DNA from: REEB95 sp035275845
Lineage (GTDB): Bacteria > Pseudomonadota > Alphaproteobacteria > ATCC43930 > CGMCC-115725
Length of the DNA stretch: 15,397 bases
Direction: 5' to 3'
NCBI GenBank assembly: GCA_035275845.1
Contig: DATEMD010000088.1
Coordinates: 1-15,397 of the forward strand
In this document: positions 1-8,066 of the stretch, one piece after another
Layout of the letters: every line of letters starts with the position of its first letter
How positions within the stretch are numbered: the first letter of the stretch is position 1
Program-made: the position numbers and the translations under genes
The notes under the pieces: generated by a model
Databases searched by the model: none
What the model was told of the DNA's origin: nothing
The model's input: the letters and a program-made list of their open reading frames with translations, nothing else

Positions 1-1256
<1,256 letters not shown>

Positions 1257-1260
<4 letters not shown>

Positions 1261-2198
1261 TGGCCCTCCGCCGCGAACCGACGCCGCGCTTGATCGAACG
1301 CCTGCCGCGTGTCCGGGGTCGGCTGACTGAGAATGCGCCGCTGGCGCAGCTGACCTGGTTTCGCGTCGGCGGCGCCGCCGAAGTGATGTTCCGTCCGGCC
1401 GATCTGGACGACCTCGCCGTGTTCCTCGCCGGCAAGCCGAAAGACGTGCCGGTCACCGTCATGGGCGTCGCCTCGAACCTGTTGATCCGCGACGGCGGCG
1501 TGCCAGGCGTGGTGATCCGCCTCGGTCGGGGCTTCGTCGATGTCGTGGCAACCGGAGACGAGATCGTCGCCGGCGCCGGCGCGCTTGATCTCAACGTCGC
1601 GCTTGCCGCCTGCACCGCCGGCATCGCCGATCTCGAATTCCTGTCGGGCATTCCCGGCACCGTCGGCGGCGGCTTGCGGATGAACGCCGGCGCCTACGGC
1701 CGCGAATTCAAGGACGCGCTGCGCGAGGCCACTGCGCTCGACGGCGATGGCCATCGGCACGATCTGGAACCGGGCGAGATGGATTTGTCGTATCGCCATT
1801 GCGGCGTGCCGGCCGATTGGATCTTCGTCGCCGCGCGACTCAAAGGCCGGCGCGACGACCCTTCGGCCATTGGCGCCCGCATGGCCGCGATCCAGGCGCA
1901 ACGCGAGGCGACGCAGCCGATCCGCGCGCGCACTGGCGGCTCGACCTTCGCCAATCCGCCAGGTCACAAGGCCTGGGAGCTGATCGACCGCGCCGGTTGC
2001 CGCGGCCTGACCCGCGGCGGTGCCGCCGTGTCGGACAAACACACCAATTTCCTCATCAACACCGGCCATGCGACGGCCGCCGACCTCGAAGGGCTGGGCG
2101 AAGAAGTTCGCCGCCGCGTGCGCGACAAAACCGGCATTGGACTGGAGTGGGAAATCAAGCGCATCGGCGTGCCGGCAGCGAGCGGAGGTGCCGCATGA
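1257..2198 (+). CDS. murB: UDP-N-acetylenolpyruvoylglucosamine reductase (MurB)
   Basis: FAD- and NADPH-dependent cytoplasmic reductase that turns UDP-GlcNAc-enolpyruvate into UDP-MurNAc, the substrate of MurC encoded just upstream. 313 residues. Seen: LTWFRVGGAAE (32-42), the FAD-binding segment GVASNLLIRDGG (70-81), GIPGTVGGGLRMNAGAYG (131-148), SYRH (178-181), the catalytic-serine motif GGSTFANP (227-234, Ser229) and the C-terminal acid in LEWE (Glu299). The compact layout without the large E. coli-type insertion suggests a type II MurB. ATG 1257 overlaps the murC stop (ATGA), and an AAAGGAA ribosome site at 1244-1250 lies just ahead; a second ATG immediately follows at 1260 and cannot be excluded. 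The residue after SYRH is Cys182, where I would expect Ser from family memory; this should be conservative. The stop overlaps the ddl start, again as ATGA. Confidence 0.96.
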
Positions 2199-3121
2199 GC
2201 CGCACGATCCGCTCGGTCGCGGTGCTGATGGGTGGCTGGACCGCCGAGCGCGAAGTCTCGCTGATCAGCGGCCGCGAATGCGCCAAGGCACTCGCCGCGC
2301 TTGGCTACGACGTGCGCAGCATCGACGTGACACGCGATCTGGCGGCGATGGTGCAGGCGCTGACCCCGGCGCCCGACGTGGTATTCAATGCCTTGCACGG
2401 CCGCGGCGGCGAGGACGGCACGGTGCAGGGCGTACTTGAGTTCCTGCGCGTGCCCTATACGCACTCGGGCGTGTTGGCCTCGGCCGTCGCCATGGACAAA
2501 CCGACGGCGCGCAGCGTCTTCGCAGCCGCCGGCCTGCCGCTGGCCGAAGGGCGTGTCGCGACACGCGACGAGATCGCCGCCGGCGACGTGCTGCCGCGGC
2601 CTTATGTCGTGAAGCCGATCAATGAAGGCTCGAGCGTGGGCGTGCGCATCGTGCAGCGCGCCGACAATTCCTGGGCCGCCGAAGCCAAGGCCTGGCGGTA
2701 CGAGCGTGCCCTGGTCGAGCGTTACGTGGCGGGCCGCGAAATCACCGTCGCTGTGATGGGCGACCGCGCCCTTGGCGCTCTCGAGATCCTTCCGGCCAAA
2801 GGCTTCTACGACTACGCCGCCAAATATGCGCCGGGCGGCTCCGAGCATTTGATGCCAGCACCGATCCATCGGCGCGCCTACGACGAGGCCCTTGCGATCG
2901 GCGTCGCGGCGCACAAGGCGCTGGGCTGCCGCGGCGTCAGCCGCGCCGATCTGCGCTACGACGACACCGCCGGCGAGCCCGGCAAGCTGGTCCTGCTCGA
3001 AGTCAACACCCAGCCGGGCATGACCCCGACCTCGCTGGTGCCCGATATCGCGCGGCACGCCGGCATCGAGTTTCCGGCACTGGTGCGGTGGATGGTGGAG
3101 AACGCGGCATGCGATTTCTGA
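2195..3121 (+). CDS. ddlB: D-alanine--D-alanine ligase (Ddl, DdlB type)
   Basis: ATP-grasp ligase that makes the D-Ala-D-Ala dipeptide added by MurF to the peptidoglycan stem. 308 residues. Seen: N-terminal signature MGGWTAEREVSLISG (12-26), ALHGRGGEDGTVQG (66-79), YTHSGVLASAVAMDK (88-102), the ATP/active-site loop KPINEGSSVGV (140-150), FYDYAAKY (204-211) and the metal-binding end ADLR (251-254) with LEVNTQPGMTPTSLVP (268-283). Tyr211 corresponds to the omega-loop Tyr of E. coli DdlB (Tyr216), which favours D-Ala rather than D-lactate as second substrate, so this is a housekeeping Ddl and not a vancomycin-resistance type. Start ATG 2195 overlaps the murB stop (ATGA) and has a GGAGG ribosome site at 2183-2188. 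The 3' end runs 13 bases into ftsQ if ftsQ starts at 3109. Confidence 0.97.
   Translation: MSRTIRSVAVLMGGWTAEREVSLISGRECAKALAALGYDVRSIDVTRDLAAMVQALTPAPDVVFNALHGRGGEDGTVQGVLEFLRVPYTHSGVLASAVAMDKPTARSVFAAAGLPLAEGRVATRDEIAAGDVLPRPYVVKPINEGSSVGVRIVQRADNSWAAEAKAWRYERALVERYVAGREITVAVMGDRALGALEILPAKGFYDYAAKYAPGGSEHLMPAPIHRRAYDEALAIGVAAHKALGCRGVSRADLRYDDTAGEPGKLVLLEVNTQPGMTPTSLVPDIARHAGIEFPALVRWMVENAACDF
3097..3100 (+). promoter_or_regulatory. ribosome binding site for ftsQ
   Basis: GGAG lies 8 bases before ATG 3109 and 20 bases before the alternative ATG 3121. The spacing decides for 3109, even though 3121 forms a neat TGATG junction with the ddl stop. The site is inside the ddl coding sequence. 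Confidence 0.6.
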
Positions 3122-3972
3122 TGCACCGCTCTCCGGAACAATCGCCGCACGCAGCGCAGCAGCGCCGCCGGCCGTTCCCGACCGTCGCCGTGGCAGCGGG
3201 CCTTTGTGCAGCAACACTGGTCGCTGGCGGCGGTGGCGCCTTTTGGCTGTGGCACGACGGCACCCTGGCGCGGACCGGCCGTGCGATCACGGGACACGTA
3301 TGGACCGTCGGCAGCCGGCAGGGCTTGGCGCTCGAAAACGTCGACGTGGTCGGCCGCCAACGCCAGAGCGCGGCATCGATCCTGGCGGCGCTCGGTGTCC
3401 AGCGCGGCATGCCAATGCTGGAGATCGACCTCGCCGCTGCCCAGGCGCGCCTCCAAGCGCTGCCGTGGGTCCGCCGCGCCGACGTCGAGCGCCAGCTGCC
3501 CGATACGCTGTTCGTTCATCTAACTGAGCGCGAGCCGTTCGCCTTCTGGCAGCGCAACGGCACGCTGTCGCTGATCGACCGCGACGGCACGGTGATTCCA
3601 ACCGACAATCTGGGCCAGTACGGGCCGCGGATCGTCCTTGTCGGCGACGACGCGCCGGCCCAAGCGGCGACGCTCGTCGACATGCTCGTGACCGAACCGG
3701 CACTCGCGCGGCGCGTCAACGCCGCGGTGCTCTATGGTTCGGGCCGGTGGACGCTGCGGTTCGACACCGGCGTCCAAGTGGCGCTGCCCGAAACAGCCGT
3801 ACCCACCGCGTGGCACCGCCTCGCCGGGCTCGAAACGCAAGAACAGATTCTCGAACGCAATATCGCGGCAATCGATCTGCGCCTACCGGATCGCATGGTC
3901 GTGCGGCTGGCGCCGGCCGAACCCGGCAAGGCGTCGACCGCCCGCAGCGGCAGCAAGGACAAGAGCTCATGA
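3109..3972 (+). CDS. ftsQ: cell division protein FtsQ
   Basis: Bitopic inner-membrane divisome protein that links FtsB/FtsL and the septal synthase FtsWI to the Z-ring. 287 residues. Seen: a short basic cytoplasmic tail (1-24, with the run QQRRRPF), one transmembrane segment (about 25-48), then a periplasmic POTRA domain (about 73-141: LENVDVVG, ...LPWVRRADVERQLPDTLFVHLTEREP) and a beta domain (about 142-268: GTLSLIDRDGTVIP, RWTLRFDTGVQVALP). The tail after about 270 is short and Ser/Lys rich. ATG 3109 is chosen for its GGAG at 8 bases; ATG 3121 (dropping four residues) is the alternative. The gene overlaps ddl and its own stop overlaps the ftsA start by four bases (ATGA), typical of coupled translation. 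FtsQ is poorly conserved, but position and domain layout make the call firm. Confidence 0.95.
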   Translation: MRFLMHRSPEQSPHAAQQRRRPFPTVAVAAGLCAATLVAGGGGAFWLWHDGTLARTGRAITGHVWTVGSRQGLALENVDVVGRQRQSAASILAALGVQRGMPMLEIDLAAAQARLQALPWVRRADVERQLPDTLFVHLTEREPFAFWQRNGTLSLIDRDGTVIPTDNLGQYGPRIVLVGDDAPAQAATLVDMLVTEPALARRVNAAVLYGSGRWTLRFDTGVQVALPETAVPTAWHRLAGLETQEQILERNIAAIDLRLPDRMVVRLAPAEPGKASTARSGSKDKSS

Positions 3973-5225
3973 GCAACATGAAGCTCAACGGCCGCGCGCG
4001 CGGCGGCGTGATCGGGGTGCTCGATATCGGTACGACCAAGATGTGCTGCTTCATCGCGCGCCGCGAAGAGGCGGCGCCGCACATCGTCGGCATCGGCCAC
4101 CAGATCGCACGCGGCATCAAGAACGGCATCATCACCGACATCGAATCCGCGAGCCAGGCCATCCTCACAACGGTGCACGCCGCCGAGCAGATGTCCGGCG
4201 AGCATTTGAGCGAAGTGGTGGTGAACCTTTCGGGCGGCTTCGCGGCGTCGCGGATGATCAAGACCGAGATCAACCTGAACGGCCGCGAAGTGTCGGACGC
4301 CAACATGCGGCGCGTGCTCGAGCAAGGCTTCCGCGTCAAGGAGCCGGCCGAACGCACGGTGATCCATTCGGTGCCGGTCGGCTTCGCCATCGACGGCGGC
4401 CGGCCGGTGCGCGATCCGCGCGGCATGTACGGGCACAAGCTCGCCGTCAACATGCACGTCGTCACCGCCGAATCGGCGGCCGTGCGCAACGTTGCCAACT
4501 GTCTGGGTCGTTGCCGGCTCGAGATCGCTGCCGCGGTGGCGAGCCCCTACGCCTCCGGCTTGGCCGCGCTGGTCGACGACGAAAGCGAACTCGGCGTCAC
4601 CGTCATCGACATGGGCGGCGGCACGACGACGATCGGCGTGTTCTTCGACGGCAATCTGGTCTTCGCCGACAGCATCCCCGTCGGCGGCAGCCACGTCACC
4701 AACGACATCGCGCGTGGCCTGACCACGCCGATCGCACACGCCGAGCGGATGAAAGCGCTCTACGGCAGCGCCATTCCCTCGGCCGCCGACGAACGCGAGA
4801 TGATTACGGTGCCGCTGGTCGGCGAGGAAGAAGACCATGCCAACCACGTGCCCAAATCGCTCTTGGTCGGAATCATCTCGCCGCGCCTCGAAGAAACCTT
4901 CGAATTGGTGCGCGACCGGCTCGAGGTCTCGGGCTTCGACAAGATCGCCGGCCGCCGCATCGTCCTGACCGGCGGCGCCAGCCAGCTGCCCGGCACGCGC
5001 GAGCTTGCCGGCCTGATCCTCGACAAGCAAATCCGCATCGGCCGCCCCATGCGCGTCGACGGACTGGCGGAATCGACCGCCGGTCCGGCATTCGCGACCG
5101 CGGTCGGACTCATCCATTTCGCTCTCGCCGAGCACGCCGAGCCGCAGCGACGCGGCCGGATGCGCGCGGAAGAGCCAAGCGGCCTCTTTGGCCGAATCGG
5201 AGGCTGGCTACGTGAAAACCTTTGA
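3969..5225 (+). CDS. ftsA: cell division protein FtsA
   Basis: Actin-like ATPase that tethers FtsZ filaments to the inner membrane and recruits later divisome proteins. 418 residues, normal length. Seen: phosphate-1 loop LDIGTTK (18-24), the 1C (SHS2) region with VNLSGG (85-90) and SVPVGFAIDG (134-143), phosphate-2 loop VIDMGGGTT (212-220), adenosine loop LTGGASQLPG (333-342), and a C-terminal amphipathic membrane-targeting helix SGLFGRIGGWLRENL (404-418). Start ATG 3969 overlaps the ftsQ stop (ATGA) with AAGGA at 3955-3959; an in-frame ATG at 3978 is a weaker alternative. FtsA and FtsZ normally act as a pair, and ftsZ is the next gene, after a 75-base leader. Confidence 0.97.
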   Translation: MSNMKLNGRARGGVIGVLDIGTTKMCCFIARREEAAPHIVGIGHQIARGIKNGIITDIESASQAILTTVHAAEQMSGEHLSEVVVNLSGGFAASRMIKTEINLNGREVSDANMRRVLEQGFRVKEPAERTVIHSVPVGFAIDGGRPVRDPRGMYGHKLAVNMHVVTAESAAVRNVANCLGRCRLEIAAAVASPYASGLAALVDDESELGVTVIDMGGGTTTIGVFFDGNLVFADSIPVGGSHVTNDIARGLTTPIAHAERMKALYGSAIPSAADEREMITVPLVGEEEDHANHVPKSLLVGIISPRLEETFELVRDRLEVSGFDKIAGRRIVLTGGASQLPGTRELAGLILDKQIRIGRPMRVDGLAESTAGPAFATAVGLIHFALAEHAEPQRRGRMRAEEPSGLFGRIGGWLRENL

Positions 5226-5239
5226 ACCGACCACCGGCA

Positions 5240-5261
5240 ACCCGCCCTTCGCCAGGCGGGT
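5240..5261 (+). promoter_or_regulatory. perfect 7-bp hairpin in the ftsA-ftsZ leader
   Basis: ACCCGCC (5240-5246) is the exact reverse complement of GGCGGGT (5255-5261), with an 8-base loop. GGCGGG occurs a second time at 5263-5268, so the left arm could pair with either copy, and GGGT (5258-5261) can alternatively pair with ACCC at 5270-5273. No T-run follows, so it is not an intrinsic terminator. It sits 29 bases before the ftsZ ribosome site. A role in ftsZ transcript processing or expression level is inference. Confidence 0.4.
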
Positions 5262-5290
5262 AGGCGGGGACCCATTTCTGGCGACGCTTT

Positions 5291-5295
5291 GGAGG
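5291..5295 (+). promoter_or_regulatory. strong ribosome binding site for ftsZ
   Basis: GGAGG lies five bases before ATG 5301, the best Shine-Dalgarno match seen in the window. It fixes the ftsZ start and rules out the in-frame TTG-initiated extension at 5289, which runs through the site itself. A strong independent site fits the high amount of FtsZ a cell needs relative to FtsA. Confidence 0.75.
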
Positions 5296-5300
5296 GAAGT

Positions 5301-6917
5301 ATGACGTTGAACCTGAAGGTACCGACTGAAGAGCTGGAGCTTCGGCCCCGGCTCACCGTGATTGGCGTCGGCGGCGCCGGCGGCAATGCCGTCAACAACA
5401 TGATCCGCTCGAACCTCGTCGGGTGCGAGTTCATCGTGTGCAACACCGACGCTCAGGCGATGAAGCAGTCGCTGGCCGAGCGCCGCATCCAGCTCGGCAT
5501 TACCGTGACCCGCGGCCTTGGCGCCGGATCGCGGCCCGATGTGGGCCAGATCGCCGCCGAAGAGGCGCTCGATGAGATCATGATGGCGCTCGAAGGCTCC
5601 AACATGGTCTTCATCACCGCCGGCATGGGTGGCGGCACCGGCACCGGCGCGGGACCGGTCATCGCCCGTGCGGCACGCGAGGCCGGCATCCTCACTGTCG
5701 GCGTCGTCACCAAGCCCTTCCACTTCGAGGGCACGCACCGGATGAAGACGGCGGAAAAGGGCATCGAGGAGATGACCAAGTACGTCGACACGCTGCTGAT
5801 CATCCCGAACCAGAACCTGTTCCGGGTCGCCAACGAACGCACCACTTTCGCCGACGCGTTCAAGATGGCGGACGACGTGCTGCACGCCGGCGTGCGCGGC
5901 GTGACCGACCTGATGGTGATGCCAGGCCTGATCAATCTCGACTTCGCCGACATCCGGGCGGTGATGAGCGAGATGGGCAAGGCGATGATGGGCACGGGCG
6001 AGGCCGAAGGCGACCGCCGCGCGATCGATGCGGCGGAAGCGGCGATCTCGAACCCGCTGCTCGAAGACGTGTCGATGAAGGGTGCACGCGGCGTCCTCAT
6101 CAACATCACCGGCGGACCCGATATGACACTCTACGAGGTCGACGAGGCCGCCAACCGCATCCGCGAGGAAGTCGATCCCGAAGCCAACATCATCTTCGGC
6201 TCGACGTTCGACGAGAAGCTCGCGGGTCGCATGCGGATTTCCGTGGTGGCGACCGGCATCGACGCCGACCAGATGGAGCATCCGAAACCGCTCGAACTGG
6301 TGCAGAAAGAGCGGGCGGCGCGTGACGCCGCTATCCAAACCGCACGGCCGGCAATCGTGCCGGTGGCGGCCACGGCCGCGGCGATGGCTTACGTGGTGCA
6401 GCCAGCCGCAGCCGCGCTGGCACCGGAACCGGAGCCCGAGCCGGACGTGGTCGAGTCGGCCCCGGCCGCGGTGGTCGCCGCCATGCCGCGCGTTGACGCG
6501 ATCGAGGCCCAGGCGCTGAGCCGCGGCAGCTTTATGCCGCAGCGTCAGCCGGTCGAGCCGGTGATGGTCCGTCCGGCGCCGGTACGGCCGGTGACGGCGC
6601 CCAACGCATTCGCCGACGCGGCGATCGCGAACGGCGCACGCCAGCCGCAACGGCCGGCGCCGCAAGCCAAGCGGACACCGAGCCTGTTCGAGCGGGTCGC
6701 CAACGCGGGCCGCTTGCTGCATCCGCAGGACGAGCCGGTAGCCGTCAAGGCGGTAGAAGCGGCGGCGCGGCCGCAAGCCGTACCGCAACCGACACCGGTC
6801 CAGCCGACGCAACCGACGCTGGTTGCCACCCGGCCGGAACCGGCGGCGGAACGGCCGCGGGCGAAGGACGAAGATCTGCTGGAAATCCCAGCCTTCCTCC
6901 GTCGCCAGGCGAACTGA
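5301..6917 (+). CDS. ftsZ: cell division protein FtsZ
   Basis: Tubulin-like GTPase that polymerises into the Z-ring at midcell. 538 residues. Seen: GTPase-domain start IGVGGAGGNAVNNM (21-34), CNTDAQA (47-53), tubulin signature GMGGGTGTGAGP (108-119), T7 synergy loop NLDFADI (212-218) supplying catalytic acids, and core end near residue 320 (VVATGI). A linker of about 200 residues (about 322-522) follows, rich in Pro, Ala, Val and Arg with a PEPEPEPD run at 375-382; this is long compared with E. coli FtsZ but usual in Alphaproteobacteria. The conserved C-terminal peptide EDLLEIPAFLRRQ (524-536) is intact, so FtsA binding should be preserved. Within the linker, TPSLFERVANAGRLL (459-473) looks like a short amphipathic helix in otherwise low-complexity sequence. 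A terminator candidate follows the stop. Confidence 0.98.
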   Translation: MTLNLKVPTEELELRPRLTVIGVGGAGGNAVNNMIRSNLVGCEFIVCNTDAQAMKQSLAERRIQLGITVTRGLGAGSRPDVGQIAAEEALDEIMMALEGSNMVFITAGMGGGTGTGAGPVIARAAREAGILTVGVVTKPFHFEGTHRMKTAEKGIEEMTKYVDTLLIIPNQNLFRVANERTTFADAFKMADDVLHAGVRGVTDLMVMPGLINLDFADIRAVMSEMGKAMMGTGEAEGDRRAIDAAEAAISNPLLEDVSMKGARGVLINITGGPDMTLYEVDEAANRIREEVDPEANIIFGSTFDEKLAGRMRISVVATGIDADQMEHPKPLELVQKERAARDAAIQTARPAIVPVAATAAAMAYVVQPAAAALAPEPEPEPDVVESAPAAVVAAMPRVDAIEAQALSRGSFMPQRQPVEPVMVRPAPVRPVTAPNAFADAAIANGARQPQRPAPQAKRTPSLFERVANAGRLLHPQDEPVAVKAVEAAARPQAVPQPTPVQPTQPTLVATRPEPAAERPRAKDEDLLEIPAFLRRQAN

Positions 6918-6921
6918 ACGA

Positions 6922-6982
6922 TTCGCGCGGCTCGCGGGCGCCGGAGATGGCACCCGCGGGCCGGCGCGGACCTTGGCTTTTT
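6922..6982 (+). terminator. intrinsic terminator candidate after ftsZ
   Basis: A very stable hairpin starts four bases after the ftsZ stop. The inner stem pairs CGCGGGCGCC (6933-6942) with GGCACCCGCG (6949-6958), with one C-A mismatch and the loop GGAGAT; outer pairing extends it to about 6922-6970 with one bulged G. Five T residues follow at 6978-6982. The T-run is short and starts seven bases after the outermost pair, so termination could be partial. It would separate the dcw operon from lpxC. Confidence 0.6.
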
Positions 6983-7054
6983 ATCTAACTATCTGATTTA
7001 GAAGATAAATCTCCGTCACAAACTGAAATAAAGAGTGATTTGCAGCCCTATAAG
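6978..7054 (+). promoter_or_regulatory. AT-rich lpxC promoter region with imperfect palindrome
   Basis: By hand count, only 23 of 76 bases at 6978-7053 are G or C, far below the surrounding DNA. TTTATCT (6980-6986) is the reverse complement of AGATAAA (7003-7009), and within it CTAA (6985-6988) mirrors TTAG (6998-7001). A TATAAG hexamer at 7049-7054 resembles a -10 element, but I see no convincing -35 at 16-18 bases. The palindrome could be an operator or a second, AT-only hairpin. I did not find a full CtrA-type TTAA-N7-TTAA site. Promoter role is inferred from composition and position. Confidence 0.45.
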
Positions 7055-7070
7055 GCGACCGTTACGCCTT
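7052..7070 (+). promoter_or_regulatory. hairpin in the lpxC leader, just upstream of its ribosome site
   Basis: AAGGCG (7052-7057) pairs perfectly with CGCCTT (7065-7070) around a 7-base loop; T7051-G7071 could add a wobble pair. It ends nine bases before the AGGAG at 7080-7084. As RNA it could affect access of ribosomes to lpxC; as DNA it is a 6-bp inverted repeat that a repressor could bind. Which of these applies, if either, cannot be told from sequence. Confidence 0.35.
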
Positions 7071-7079
7071 GGCTCGTTC

Positions 7080-7084
7080 AGGAG
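7080..7084 (+). promoter_or_regulatory. ribosome binding site for lpxC
   Basis: AGGAG lies 11 bases before ATG 7096; a further GGGGAA (7090-7095) directly abuts that ATG. The TTG at 7069 is inside the leader hairpin and upstream of this site, and the GTG at 7084 overlaps it, so both are disfavoured as starts. ATG 7114 has no comparable site. Confidence 0.5.
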
Positions 7085-7095
7085 TGATTGGGGAA

Positions 7096-7986
7096 ATGAT
7101 CCAAAGTTCCGGCATGCAGAAGACGCTGAAAGCGCCAATTCATTGCCGTGGGATAGGACTGCATTCAGGCGCGCACGTCGAAATGGTGCTGCGCCCGGCC
7201 GCGCCCGATTCCGGCATCCGCTTCTATCGCAGCGACCGCAACACCGAAATCGTCGCCGACTGGCGTAACGTCGTCGAGTCACCATTGTGCACGACCTTGA
7301 CGAACAGCAAGGGCGTTTCAGTTGGCACGGTCGAGCATCTGATGGCAGCGCTGGCCGGTCTCGAAGTCGACAACGTCACGGTCGAACTCGACGGGCCCGA
7401 AATTCCGGTAATGGACGGCAGCGCATCGCCGTTCGTCTTTCTCATCGATTGCGCCGGCCTGACCGAGCAGGACGCGCCGCGTCGCGTCATCCGGGTGCTC
7501 AAGCCGGTTTCCGTCGGCACGCCGGGCAAGTCGGCTGTGCTGGCGCCGAGCGACCGGTTTGCGGTCAGCTTCGCCATCGATTTCGCGTCCAGCGCCATCC
7601 GGCGCCAGGAGCTGACGCTGTCGCCCTGTCCTGCCACGTTCAAACAGGAGCTCAGCGCGGCACGAACCTTCGGCTTCCTCGACGAGGTCGAGCGCATGCG
7701 CGAAGCCGGCTTGGCCCGCGGCGGTTCGCTCGATAACGCGGTGGTCGTTGCCGGCGATCGCGTACTGAACGAGGAAGGTTTGCGCTACGTCGACGAGTTC
7801 GTCCGCCACAAGATGCTGGACGCGATCGGCGATCTCTACCTGGCTGGTGCCCCGCTGCTCGGCCATTTCCACGGCACGCGCTCAGGTCACGCGCTCAATC
7901 GCCAGCTGTTGGCGGCGCTCTTCGCCGACCGGACGGCATGGTGCTATGCCGGCACCGAACAGGCCCCAGCCGCCGCGGTCGCCTGA
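7096..7986 (+). CDS. lpxC: UDP-3-O-acyl-N-acetylglucosamine deacetylase (LpxC)
   Basis: Zinc hydrolase that removes the acetyl group from UDP-3-O-acyl-GlcNAc, the committed step of lipid A synthesis, so the organism makes lipopolysaccharide. 296 residues, near the family norm. Seen: the opening TLKAPIHCRGIGLHSG (10-25), VGTVEHLMAALAG (76-88) carrying Glu80 (general base) and zinc ligand His81, RTFGF (190-194), and RHKMLDAIGDLYLAG (237-251) with zinc ligands His238 and Asp242 plus Lys239. SGHALN (263-268) carries catalytic His265. All catalytic residues are present. The start at 7096 is chosen from the ribosome site and alignment with the usual short N-terminus. It follows the ftsZ terminator candidate and AT-rich region, so it probably has its own promoter. 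The short tail TEQAPAAAVA carries no recognisable signal. Confidence 0.97.
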   Translation: MIQSSGMQKTLKAPIHCRGIGLHSGAHVEMVLRPAAPDSGIRFYRSDRNTEIVADWRNVVESPLCTTLTNSKGVSVGTVEHLMAALAGLEVDNVTVELDGPEIPVMDGSASPFVFLIDCAGLTEQDAPRRVIRVLKPVSVGTPGKSAVLAPSDRFAVSFAIDFASSAIRRQELTLSPCPATFKQELSAARTFGFLDEVERMREAGLARGGSLDNAVVVAGDRVLNEEGLRYVDEFVRHKMLDAIGDLYLAGAPLLGHFHGTRSGHALNRQLLAALFADRTAWCYAGTEQAPAAAVA

Positions 7987-8049
7987 GCCAACTCGGCCTC
8001 AAACCTAGCCTCAACCGTCTGGTCCCCGTTTTCTCACGCCGACCCGCCA

Positions 8050-8060
8050 TGGTATAAGGA
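8050..8060 (+). promoter_or_regulatory. overlapping -10-like hexamer and ribosome site before bamD
   Basis: TGGTATAAG (8050-8058) resembles an extended -10 (TGnTATAAT), while AAGGA (8056-8060) is a ribosome site six bases before GTG 8067. They overlap, so for a GTG start only one can act on a given transcript. No good -35 is visible (TTTTCT near 8029 is weak). Confidence 0.3.
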
Positions 8061-8066
8061 CCGGCC

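Noticed and set aside
1799..2194. Upstream extension of the ddl reading frame inside murB
   Set aside because: Arg/Pro-rich translation unlike Ddl; the family start MGGWTAEREVS lies just after ATG 2195, which has a ribosome site.
1964..3217. Antisense open frame (417 codons) across murB, ddl and ftsQ
   Set aside because: Shadow of three real genes, no plausible domain, and no ribosome site in a sensible place.
3732..5135. Long antisense open frame (467 codons) across ftsQ and ftsA, and a 493-codon plus-strand frame over the same stretch (3734-5215)
   Set aside because: Arg/Ala/Asp/Gly-rich composition without family features; both are shadows of ftsQ and ftsA, which have complete motif sets.
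5208..6953. Antisense open frame (581 codons) opposite ftsZ
   Set aside because: His/Arg-rich low-information translation that mirrors FtsZ codon bias; it covers nearly exactly the ftsZ gene and its flanks.
6980..7054. CtrA-type binding site near lpxC
   Set aside because: The AT-rich region contains CTAA and TTAG arms but no TTAA-N7-TTAA arrangement.
7987..8040. Possible terminator after lpxC (TTTT at 8029-8032) and a short direct repeat GCCTCAA (7996-8002 and 8008-8014)
   Set aside because: No stem precedes the T-run, and a 7-base repeat in a GC-rich gap is weak; neither supports a feature call.
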